The notes beneath the pieces are model-generated. The model was not told the DNA's origin, did not search any database, and worked only from the letters and a program-made list of their open reading frames with translations. Made by a program: the position numbers and the translations under genes. Source: CAZBDU01 sp964490725 (lineage in GTDB: Bacteria; Spirochaetota; Spirochaetia; SZUA-6; DRHE01). From it: 48,676 bases of DNA. The stretch is taken from contig CAZBDU010000034.1 of assembly GCA_964490725.1 (NCBI GenBank), positions 1 through 48,676 of the forward strand. The letters are read 5' to 3'. This document shows positions 32,982 through 40,330 of the stretch, piece by piece. The number at the start of each line of letters is the position of its first letter. The first letter of the stretch is position 1.

Positions 32982-34332
32982 ATTGACGAAACTCGAGGGT
33001 CACGGGAACATGGCGAAATCCCAGGTCCTCCTGCACCCGGTTCTTCAGGTACTTGCGGTACAGCCCCGGAAAACCCTTCAGCGTGTTCACGAAGAACACA
33101 AAGCGTACCGGGTTGGCACCCACCTGTACCCCATAGCGAACCTTGACGTTGCGCCCCCGCACCGGCGGCGGATACTGCTCTATCCAGCGCGCCAGCGCCC
33201 GGTTCAGCGGGCCGGTTTCCACCTTGCGGTTCAGCTCCCGCCCGATTCGCACCGCCGCCTCCAGGAGACGGGGCACCCCGTAGCCGGTGCGGGCCGAGAC
33301 TGCCACCACCGGGGCGAATCCCAGCACGGGAAACAGGAAGCGCACCCTGTCCCGGATGGCTTCCAGGCGGTTGGGAACCGCCTCCAGAAGGTCCCACTTG
33401 TTCAGGGCCAGGATGATCCCCCGGCCCTTACGGGCGGCCAGGGAGGCGATTTTCTTGTCCTGCTCCGACAGGTCCTCGCGAGCATCCAGCAGAAGCACCA
33501 CCACATCCACCTGGGCGATCGTCTCGATGGCCCGGTGCACGGAGTAGTACTCCACCGACTCTTCCACCTTGGACTTGCGCCGTATTCCCGCCGTATCCAC
33601 CACCTGGAACGCCCTACCCCGGTACAGACAACGGCCGGAGACCGGGTCGCGAGTCGTGCCGGGGACTTCCGACACCAGCGAGCGCTCCTCGTCGAGGAGC
33701 AGATTGAGCAGTGTGGACTTTCCGGTGTTCGGCTTACCCAGAATGGCCATCCGCACAGCCGCGCCGGCCTCCGTCCCCCCGCGGGCCTCCACAGCCCCCT
33801 CGCCGGCCCGCGCGGGGGCGGCGGCGGCCGCGCCATAGATCGCCTCCTCCAGCTCCGCGATGTTGCGGTTGTGCGTCGCTGAAACCGCCACCAGGCGGGG
33901 AACTCCCAGCGCATAGAGCTCCCCGACCGCAGCCTCCTGCTTGGGTCCGTCCACCTTGTTGACCACCAGCACCAGCTTCTCCTGAAAGGGGCGCAGGCGC
34001 TCGATGAAGTCCAGGTCCTCACCGGCCAGCCGGTCCGCCTCCACTACCAGGAGGATCAGGTCGCAGGACCTGGCGCTTTCCACGGCCCGCCCGGTCACCA
34101 GACGGTCGAAGACGCCCTGCTCCAGGGTGTAGCCCCCGGTGTCCAGCAACCGCAGCCTCAGATCCCGGATGGACCGTTCTCCCTCCACGGCATCCCGCGT
34201 CACCCCGGGCATGGGATCGGTGATGGCCAGGCGCCGGCCCAGCAGCCGGTTGAACAGCGTGGACTTGCCCACATTGGGCCGGCCCACGATGGCCACCGTG
34301 AACAGCCGCTCCCTAATAGGCGATGAAATCAA
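32977..34332 (-). CDS. der: Ribosome-assembly GTPase Der (EngA)
   Basis: 451 residues. Two tandem GTPase domains: G1 GRPNVGKST, G3 DTGGY, G4 NKVD; then G1 GKPNTGKST, G3 DTAGIRR, G4 NKWD. A C-terminal KH-like domain follows with PPPVRGRNVKVRYG and FVFFVNTL. Essential for 50S subunit assembly. The interdomain linker is Ala/Gly-rich. Start is TTG at 34332 with ggagg six bases upstream; it overlaps ptsI by 20 bases. The stop begins the mini-ORF chain to merR. Confidence 0.97.
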   Translation of the reverse strand: MISSPIRERLFTVAIVGRPNVGKSTLFNRLLGRRLAITDPMPGVTRDAVEGERSIRDLRLRLLDTGGYTLEQGVFDRLVTGRAVESARSCDLILLVVEADRLAGEDLDFIERLRPFQEKLVLVVNKVDGPKQEAAVGELYALGVPRLVAVSATHNRNIAELEEAIYGAAAAAPARAGEGAVEARGGTEAGAAVRMAILGKPNTGKSTLLNLLLDEERSLVSEVPGTTRDPVSGRCLYRGRAFQVVDTAGIRRKSKVEESVEYYSVHRAIETIAQVDVVVLLLDAREDLSEQDKKIASLAARKGRGIILALNKWDLLEAVPNRLEAIRDRVRFLFPVLGFAPVVAVSARTGYGVPRLLEAAVRIGRELNRKVETGPLNRALARWIEQYPPPVRGRNVKVRYGVQVGANPVRFVFFVNTLKGFPGLYRKYLKNRVQEDLGFRHVPVTLEFRQS

Positions 34333-36046
34333 AGCGCTCCTCCGTCCAGAGTTTCACCGCCTGGGCGATTTCGGCGCTGGACCGCATATCCATGATCGAA
34401 CCCACGACTTCCTCGGCTTCGGAGATCGAGACCGAGCGGATGATGCGCTTGATCTCGGGGATGCCGATGGCGCTCATGCTGAACTCGTCGAGGCCCAGCC
34501 CGAGCAGGATCACCGCCGCATTGGTGTCTCCGGCCATCTCGCCGCACATTCCCACCGGGATGCCGCTGGCATGGCCGTTGTCGATGATGAGCTTGATCAG
34601 GCGCAGCACCGCCGGATGAAAGGGCTGGTAGAGGTAGGCGATGCGCTCGTTCTCCCGGTCCACCGCGATGGTGTACTGAATCAGGTCATTCGTGCCGATG
34701 GAGAAGAAGCTCACCTTCTTGGCCAGTATGTCGGAGGTGAAGGCCGCCGAGGGGACCTCGATCATGGCTCCCACGGGCACCTCGGCGTCGAAGGGGAGCC
34801 CTTCGCGGCGCAGCTCCTCTTTGCTCTCCTCCAGGTACTCCAGGACCCGGTTGAGCTCCTCGATCCCGGAGATCATGGGGAACATGATCTTGAGATTGCC
34901 GTGGACCGAGGCGCGCAGCAGTGCGCGGAGCTGGCTCTTGAACACATCCGGGCGGGAGATGCAGAAACGCACCGCCCGCCAGCCGAGGATGGGGTTGGTC
35001 TCTCCCCCGGGCTTGACCCCGGGAATAATCTTGTCGCCTCCGAGATCCAGCGTGCGGATCGTGACGCTGCGGGGCTTCATGGACTCCAGCACGCGGGCGT
35101 AGGCCGAAAGCTGCTCCTCCTCGCCGGGAAAACGCCCCGGCAGGATGTAGAGGAACTCGGAACGGTACAGTCCCACGCCATCCGCCCCGTGGGCTAGCAC
35201 GGACTCCACCTCTTCGGGCACCTCGATGTTGCACTCCAGCTGAATGAGCTTCCCGTCCCGTGTCTCCGCCCGCAGCTCGTTGAGGTTGAGCAGCTGCAGC
35301 TCGTGCCTCTGCCAGGCTTCGCGGCTGTTGGCGTACTGGTCGCGGGTTGCCTCGTCGGGGGATACGATCACCTCGCCGCGGTTGCCGTCCACGATGATCT
35401 CGTCTCCGGTGGCGACATAGCGGGTCAGCTCGGAAAGGCCCAGCACCGCAGGAATCTCGAAGGAGCGCGCCAGGATCGCCGTGTGCGAGGTCTTGCCCCC
35501 CATGTCGGTGGCGATTCCCGCCACCACGCGTTTGTTGATGGAGATGAGGTCGGAAGGCATCAGGTTGTGCGCCACCAGCACGGAGCCCTCTTCGAGCTCC
35601 CCCAGGGACGGGCCTTTGCGGTACATGAGGTGCCCCATGATCCGCCTGTAGATGTCGTGAAGATCCACAGTCCGCTCGCGCAGGTACTCGTCGCCGGCCT
35701 GGTCCAGCCTGCTTTTCATCTGCTCGATCACGGTGAACAGCACCCACTCGACGTTCTTGCGCTGCTCCACGAGCTGTTTCCCCACGGTGCCCTGGAACTC
35801 CGGGTCCCCGAGCATGAGCAGATGGGCATCGAGGAACTTTCGCTCCGTTTCGGAGGTGCGGCTCTCCCTCATCCGCTCCAGGTCCTCGGCAGCCCTGGCC
35901 ACCGCCGCCTGGAAGCGTTTCTCCTCGCGGCTCACCTCCGCCGGCGCTATGTCGTATGAAGGAACGGAGACATGATCTTCCGCATAAACAAAGGCTCGCC
36001 CGATGGCTATACCGGGCGAGACCATGATCCCGTGGAGAACCTTCAT
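34313..36046 (-). CDS. ptsI: PTS enzyme I (phosphoenolpyruvate-protein phosphotransferase)
   Basis: 577 residues. N-terminal swivelling domain with active-site GGKTSHTAILAR (H188), PEP-binding barrel with LYRSEFLYI, TIRTLDLGGDK, GTNDLIQYT and GMCGEMAGD. It transfers phosphate from PEP to HPr, feeding sugar uptake or nitrogen-type PTS regulation; no HPr or EII gene is in this window. No GAF domain, so it is the ptsI rather than ptsP type. ATG at 36046 is seven bases after a TATATT box and has no ribosome site, so the mRNA is probably leaderless. Heads the ptsI-der-merR operon. Confidence 0.96.
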   Translation of the reverse strand: MKVLHGIMVSPGIAIGRAFVYAEDHVSVPSYDIAPAEVSREEKRFQAAVARAAEDLERMRESRTSETERKFLDAHLLMLGDPEFQGTVGKQLVEQRKNVEWVLFTVIEQMKSRLDQAGDEYLRERTVDLHDIYRRIMGHLMYRKGPSLGELEEGSVLVAHNLMPSDLISINKRVVAGIATDMGGKTSHTAILARSFEIPAVLGLSELTRYVATGDEIIVDGNRGEVIVSPDEATRDQYANSREAWQRHELQLLNLNELRAETRDGKLIQLECNIEVPEEVESVLAHGADGVGLYRSEFLYILPGRFPGEEEQLSAYARVLESMKPRSVTIRTLDLGGDKIIPGVKPGGETNPILGWRAVRFCISRPDVFKSQLRALLRASVHGNLKIMFPMISGIEELNRVLEYLEESKEELRREGLPFDAEVPVGAMIEVPSAAFTSDILAKKVSFFSIGTNDLIQYTIAVDRENERIAYLYQPFHPAVLRLIKLIIDNGHASGIPVGMCGEMAGDTNAAVILLGLGLDEFSMSAIGIPEIKRIIRSVSISEAEEVVGSIMDMRSSAEIAQAVKLWTEERFDFIAY

Positions 36047-36053
36047 CTGCCCC

Positions 36054-36083
36054 AATATACGGGCTTTTTCCGCCGCATGTCAA
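36054..36083 (-). promoter_or_regulatory. ptsI promoter, leaderless geometry
   Basis: Minus strand perfect TTGACA (36083-36078), 18-base spacer, TATATT (36059-36054), then exactly seven bases to ATG at 36046. Confidence 0.75.
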
Positions 36084-36232
36084 ACAATCCGGGCGGCGGG
36101 CAGAGGTTCCCCCAGGCGAGATCCCGGTGCGGCTGACCAGAGGCGCAGCAGTCGCTCGATCCAGCCAGACTCTCACCGGCCGGTCCAGAGGCTATCAACC
36201 AGGCCCGGCGTAGTGCCGATGATAAGAACAGA

Positions 36233-37018
36233 ATGGCCCGCAAGAAGAGCTCCCTCGGCTGCCTGTTCTATGTCGCCCTGGTTCTGCTGGTGCTGGTAGT
36301 GTTCCTCTTCAACCGCACCCGGGTCCAGGAAGTCATGCGCTCCACCGGCTTTCTCAAGCTGTTTCAGGACAAGAGCGGGGCGCCGGCGGCTCCAGCTCCG
36401 AGGCAGCCGGACGGCCAGCAGCCTGCAGAGACTCCGCGTCCCCCAGGCGAGCCGGAGCAGACCGTTCAGGCCCCCCAACCGGACCAGCCGGACGGGCGGC
36501 AGCCCCCTGCGGAAAGCCCGCGGGAGGTCGTCATCACCGTGAGCCCGCAGCCCAAGCGCGAGAGCCCGCCGGTGGAGCGTCCACAGACCAGAACCCGCAG
36601 GAGCCGCCTGTACTTCGTCAGCGTGAACGACAGCGGAGAGATCCAGCTCCGGGCGGTGGTCCGGCCCGTACAATACCGCGACGCACCTCTGACCGCCACC
36701 CTGGAGGCCCTGTTGAGCGGTCCTACCTCGACGGAGGTCAACCAGGGCTTGATGACCCTCGTCCCGGCGGATACGCGGCTGCTCGGCGTCGCTGTGAAGG
36801 ACCAGATAGCCTACATCGACGTGAGCGAAGGGTTCCGGTTCAACGCCCTGGGGCGGCAAGGGCTGGAGGCCCAGCTCGAGCAGATCGTGTACTGCGCCAC
36901 CGAGTTCCCGACCGTCAAGAAAGTCCAGATCCTCATCGAGGGCAAGGTTCTGGACTACCTGGGGCCGGAGGGTGTGGTCATCGGCAAGCCCCTCAGCCGG
37001 GGCTCATTCTCCCGCTAG
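36233..37018 (+). CDS. GerMN-domain protein
   Basis: 261 residues. One membrane helix (residues 9-26), a Pro/Gln-rich flexible linker (about 45-125), then a GerMN domain with LYFVSVNDSGEIQ, PLTATLEALLSGP, AYIDVSEGFR and VQILIEGK. GerMN domains occur in spore GerM and other envelope lipoproteins and are thought to bind peptidoglycan or partners. It is the only rightward gene between 14.8 and 48.7 kb besides the envelope pair at 17.3-18.5 kb. No ribosome site before ATG; gataag a few bases upstream could be a -10. Its 3' end overlaps convergent tlyA by 26 bases. Confidence 0.88.
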   Translation: MARKKSSLGCLFYVALVLLVLVVFLFNRTRVQEVMRSTGFLKLFQDKSGAPAAPAPRQPDGQQPAETPRPPGEPEQTVQAPQPDQPDGRQPPAESPREVVITVSPQPKRESPPVERPQTRTRRSRLYFVSVNDSGEIQLRAVVRPVQYRDAPLTATLEALLSGPTSTEVNQGLMTLVPADTRLLGVAVKDQIAYIDVSEGFRFNALGRQGLEAQLEQIVYCATEFPTVKKVQILIEGKVLDYLGPEGVVIGKPLSRGSFSR

Positions 37019-37793
37019 CCCCCCCGACAACAGAGGACAGGTCCACCGGCGCGGGCCTCCCGACCCGGCCGTCCGTCAACCGGAAGAGCACTTCCCGGTT
37101 GCCTCTGCGGCCCGGCAACGGTGAAGGCATGGCGTGCGTCACGTACACACCCTCGGCCGCCAGGTCGGAAACCAGCTCGGTCAGGATCTGGGCCCTTCTG
37201 GCCGGGTCCCGCACGACGCCCCGGAACGACCGTTCCGGGGCCCGCCACTCGAACTGGGGCTTGACCAGCGCGATCATCCAGCCGCGGCTCACCAGGGCGA
37301 GCAGACGCCGCGCCGCCCCGCGCAGCGAGCGAAACGACAGGTCGGCTACCGCGGCGGAGGGAGCCCGGGGGAAGGTCTCTGCGGTCAGGTCGGCCACGCT
37401 CGTGCGCTCCAGCACCACCACGCGAGGGTCCCGGCGCAAGCGGAAATCGAGCTGATTGCGGCCCACGTCCACTGCGTAGACCAGCGCCGCCCCCTGCTGG
37501 AGGAGGCAGTCGGTAAACCCGCCCGTCGAAGAGCCCGCGTCGATGAAGCAGAGCCCTCTCACCTGCGGCTCCCACGCAGCCAGGGCGGCTTCCAGCTTGT
37601 AGCCGCCCCGGGAGACGTAGCGGCGGGCGGGCGCCCCGGTGAGCTCGGCGTCCGCCGGGACGGGCCGCTTCGGGTCTCGAACGCATTCGCCGTCAACCAG
37701 GACCTCTCCGCAGAGGATGCGGGCCAGATGCTCTTCCCGCTCCGTGTCCGGGAACCGCGTGCAAAGCAGGCTCAGCAGCGTCACGGGGGCCAT
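36993..37793 (-). CDS. tlyA: TlyA-family rRNA 2'-O-methyltransferase / hemolysin
   Basis: 266 residues. N-terminal S4 RNA-binding region (GEVLVDGECVRDPKRPV), then RYVSRGGYKLEAAL and a Rossmann methyltransferase core with FIDAGSSTGGFTDCLL (SAM site), VYAVDVGRNQLDF, AVADLSFRSL and ALVKPQFE. Mycobacterial TlyA methylates 16S C1409 and 23S C1920. The ATG directly follows the ymdB stop (TGA then ATG, no gap), so translation is coupled. Last gene of rny-ymdB-tlyA. Confidence 0.94.
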   Translation of the reverse strand: MAPVTLLSLLCTRFPDTEREEHLARILCGEVLVDGECVRDPKRPVPADAELTGAPARRYVSRGGYKLEAALAAWEPQVRGLCFIDAGSSTGGFTDCLLQQGAALVYAVDVGRNQLDFRLRRDPRVVVLERTSVADLTAETFPRAPSAAVADLSFRSLRGAARRLLALVSRGWMIALVKPQFEWRAPERSFRGVVRDPARRAQILTELVSDLAAEGVYVTHAMPSPLPGRRGNREVLFRLTDGRVGRPAPVDLSSVVGGASGRMSPG

Positions 37794-38636
37794 TCAGGTA
37801 AGCTGAGGGAACTCCTGCTGGATCCTGTGCACCGCCAGCGCACGGCCGCTTTCCGGCTCCAGCTCCAGGAGCGCCGCCATCAGAACGGGATGGCTCTCCT
37901 CAACCTCCATCTTGTAGGGAATCTGGGTCAGGCTGCGCTTCAGCGAGACCTCTCGCTTCATTCCGATGACCGAGCCCACCGGGCCGGTCATCCCCACGTC
38001 CGTGAGATAGCCGGTCCCCTCCGGGAGGATCCGTTCGTCGGCGGTCTGCACGTGGGTGTGCGTGCCCACCACTGCGCTCACCAGCCCGTCCAGGTGGACC
38101 GCCAGCGCCTCCTTCTCCTCCGGCGACTCCGCATGGAAGTCCACCATCAGGAGGTTCGTCTTGCGCCGCAGCTTCTGCGCGGTCTCCCGACCCACCAGAA
38201 AGGGGCAGCGGGTGTTCCCCATCAGGACTCGGCCTTCCAGGTTCAGCACCCCGAAGACCAGATCGCGCTTGGTGACCAGACAGTGCCCGTGGCCCGGAAC
38301 GCCGAGGGGGTAGTTCTCCGGCCGGAGCACGCGTTCTCCCCGCTCCAGGAGGGGCAGGATCTCCGCGCGCTGCCAGATATGGTTTCCAGAAGTGATGATG
38401 TCCACCCCGGCGCGAAAAAAATTGTCGGCGATCTCGGGGGTGAGTCCCAGACCGCCGGCGGCGTTCTCGCCGTTGGCGACCACCAGATCCGGCTGGTTGC
38501 TCTTCACCAATCGGGGCAGCCCGAAGAACAGCGCCCGGCCGCCGGGCTGTCCAACGACGTCCCCGATCATCAGTATCCTGGCGATTCTGCTCAGACCGTT
38601 TCCGCTTTCTTCCAGAGTCGGACGAGGGCAGCGCAC
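37794..38636 (-). CDS. ymdB: YmdB-family metallophosphoesterase
   Basis: About 280 residues. Motifs IGDVVGQPGG, VANGENAAGGLGL, SGNHIW and GTHTHVQTAD carry the Asn, Asp and His metal ligands of the TIGR00282/YmdB family. The Bacillus protein is a cyclic-nucleotide phosphodiesterase affecting biofilm and RNase Y-linked functions. GTG at 38636 is chosen for ggagcgag directly upstream; it gives an about 16-residue leader before the usual start region, where no other start codon is available. It follows rny by 58 bases, as in Firmicutes. Confidence 0.92.
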   Translation of the reverse strand: MRCPRPTLEESGNGLSRIARILMIGDVVGQPGGRALFFGLPRLVKSNQPDLVVANGENAAGGLGLTPEIADNFFRAGVDIITSGNHIWQRAEILPLLERGERVLRPENYPLGVPGHGHCLVTKRDLVFGVLNLEGRVLMGNTRCPFLVGRETAQKLRRKTNLLMVDFHAESPEEKEALAVHLDGLVSAVVGTHTHVQTADERILPEGTGYLTDVGMTGPVGSVIGMKREVSLKRSLTQIPYKMEVEESHPVLMAALLELEPESGRALAVHRIQQEFPQLT

Positions 38637-38694
38637 CTCGCTCCCACCTGGCCGCCGGCGCCGCCCTCCCGGTACCGGTGTCCGCCAGTGGCGT

Positions 38695-40224
38695 TCAGCG
38701 CGCGTACTCCACGATTCTCGTCTCGCGGATGATGGTGACCTTGATGCGGCCAGGGTACTTGAGCTCGGCCTCGATCTTCTTGGCGATGTTCTTGGCCATA
38801 CCCTTGGCCCCCTCGTCGTCCACCTCGTCGGTGTTGACCATGATGCGCAGCTCGCGCCCCGCCTGGATGGCGAACGCCTTGTCCACGCCCTCGAACCCCT
38901 CCGCAATCCGCTCCAGGTTCTCCAGGCGCTTCAGGTAGTTGTCCAGGGTCTCCCGGCGCGCTCCCGGCCGCGAGGCCGATATGGCATCCGCGATCTGCAC
39001 TACCACCGCCTCCAGGCTGGCCGGCTCCACGTCATTGTGGTGCGCACCCACGGCGTTGACAACCTTGATGTCCTCGCCGATCTTGCGCACCAGCTCCATT
39101 CCCACTTCCGCGTGGTTGCCTTCTCCGTCCGCCTCGACTCCCTTGCCGATGTCGTGGAGCAGCGCCGCCCGCTTGCAGACCTCCACGTCGGCCCCGATTT
39201 CCGAGGCGAGCGCTCCGGCAATCACAGCTACTTCCTTCGAGTGAGACAGCACGTTCTGCCCATAGCTGGTGCGGTAGTGCAGCCGGCCCAGCGCCCGGAT
39301 GCCCTCGGGGCTCATGGTGTGGATACCCATCTCGAAGAGGACCTTCTCCCCTTCCTCGTAGATAGTCTGGCTGATCTCCTTGGTGACCTTCTGCACGATC
39401 TCTTCGATCCGCGCCGGATGAATCCTGCCGTCCGATATCAGGCGTTCCAGGGAGATTCGTGCGATTTCCTTGCGGATCGGATCGAAACAGGAGATCACCA
39501 CCGCCTCCGGGGTGTCGTCGATGATCACATCCACCCCGGTGAGGGTCTCCAGGGTGCGGATGTTCCGCCCCTCGCGTCCTATGATCCTGCCCTTCATCTC
39601 ATCGTTCGGCAGGCTGACGGTGGAAACCGTGACTTCGGAGCTCACGTCGGTGGCGATGCGCTGGATGGTAGCCACCACGATCTCCCGCGCCTTCTTCTCC
39701 GCGGTGACCTGCGCCTCCTGCTCGATCAGGTTGATCTTGACCTGCGCCTCGTGCAGCGCCTCGTTCTCCAGGCTCTGCACGAGCAGCTTCTTGGCCTCGA
39801 CGGCCGTCAGGCCGGAAATCCTTTCCAGCTCCTTGACCCAGCGATCCTGTTCCTTCTCAAGCTCCTGTTCTCGCTGCGTGATCGTTCTCTCGCGGTTTGC
39901 GATGGCTCTCTCCTGCTGTTCGAGAGAGTCGTGTCTCTTCTCTAGGTTCTCTTCCTTCTGCATCAGGCGCCGTTCCAGGCGCTGCAGCTCGTTCCGTCGT
40001 TCCCTGGTTTCCCGCTCCAGTTGATTTCGATCTCTGATTGTCCTGTCTTTGATCTCCAGCAGGGCCTCTTTCTTCCTGGCCTCTGCCTCTTTCAGGGCTT
40101 CCTGAACGGTCCGCTCTGCCTTCTGTTCCGCCGAAGAGAGTTGAAATCTGGCGTACAGCCATCGAATCAGCCAACCTAGAACCAAACCGGCAAGAGGAGG
40201 AATCACGATCAGTAGGATGCCCAT
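38695..40224 (-). CDS. rny: Ribonuclease Y
   Basis: 509 residues, typical length. N-terminal membrane helix (residues 3-24), a long coiled coil (about 30-190), the KH domain with GRIIGREGRNIRTLE, and the HD domain with LHDIGKGVEADGEGNHAEVG (metal-binding His-Asp) and AHHNDVEP. It is the membrane-tethered endonuclease that initiates mRNA decay in many non-enteric bacteria. Strong aggagg before ATG and a TTGACA-18-TACATT promoter. First gene of rny-ymdB-tlyA. RicT and YaaR relatives occur elsewhere on this contig. Confidence 0.97.
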   Translation of the reverse strand: MGILLIVIPPLAGLVLGWLIRWLYARFQLSSAEQKAERTVQEALKEAEARKKEALLEIKDRTIRDRNQLERETRERRNELQRLERRLMQKEENLEKRHDSLEQQERAIANRERTITQREQELEKEQDRWVKELERISGLTAVEAKKLLVQSLENEALHEAQVKINLIEQEAQVTAEKKAREIVVATIQRIATDVSSEVTVSTVSLPNDEMKGRIIGREGRNIRTLETLTGVDVIIDDTPEAVVISCFDPIRKEIARISLERLISDGRIHPARIEEIVQKVTKEISQTIYEEGEKVLFEMGIHTMSPEGIRALGRLHYRTSYGQNVLSHSKEVAVIAGALASEIGADVEVCKRAALLHDIGKGVEADGEGNHAEVGMELVRKIGEDIKVVNAVGAHHNDVEPASLEAVVVQIADAISASRPGARRETLDNYLKRLENLERIAEGFEGVDKAFAIQAGRELRIMVNTDEVDDEGAKGMAKNIAKKIEAELKYPGRIKVTIIRETRIVEYAR

Positions 40225-40253
40225 ACCGCTTCCTCCTTGTTCAGGCTGGTACC

Positions 40254-40283
40254 AATGTAAATTTATTCGCGAACCCTTGTCAA
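40254..40283 (-). promoter_or_regulatory. rny promoter
   Basis: Minus strand TTGACA (40283-40278), 18-base spacer, TACATT (40259-40254), about 30 bases before the ATG and followed by a good ribosome site. Confidence 0.7.
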
Positions 40284-40330
40284 CGAATCGCCGCCTCCAT
40301 CCGGGCTCAATGCCCTAATATGTCTAGTAT

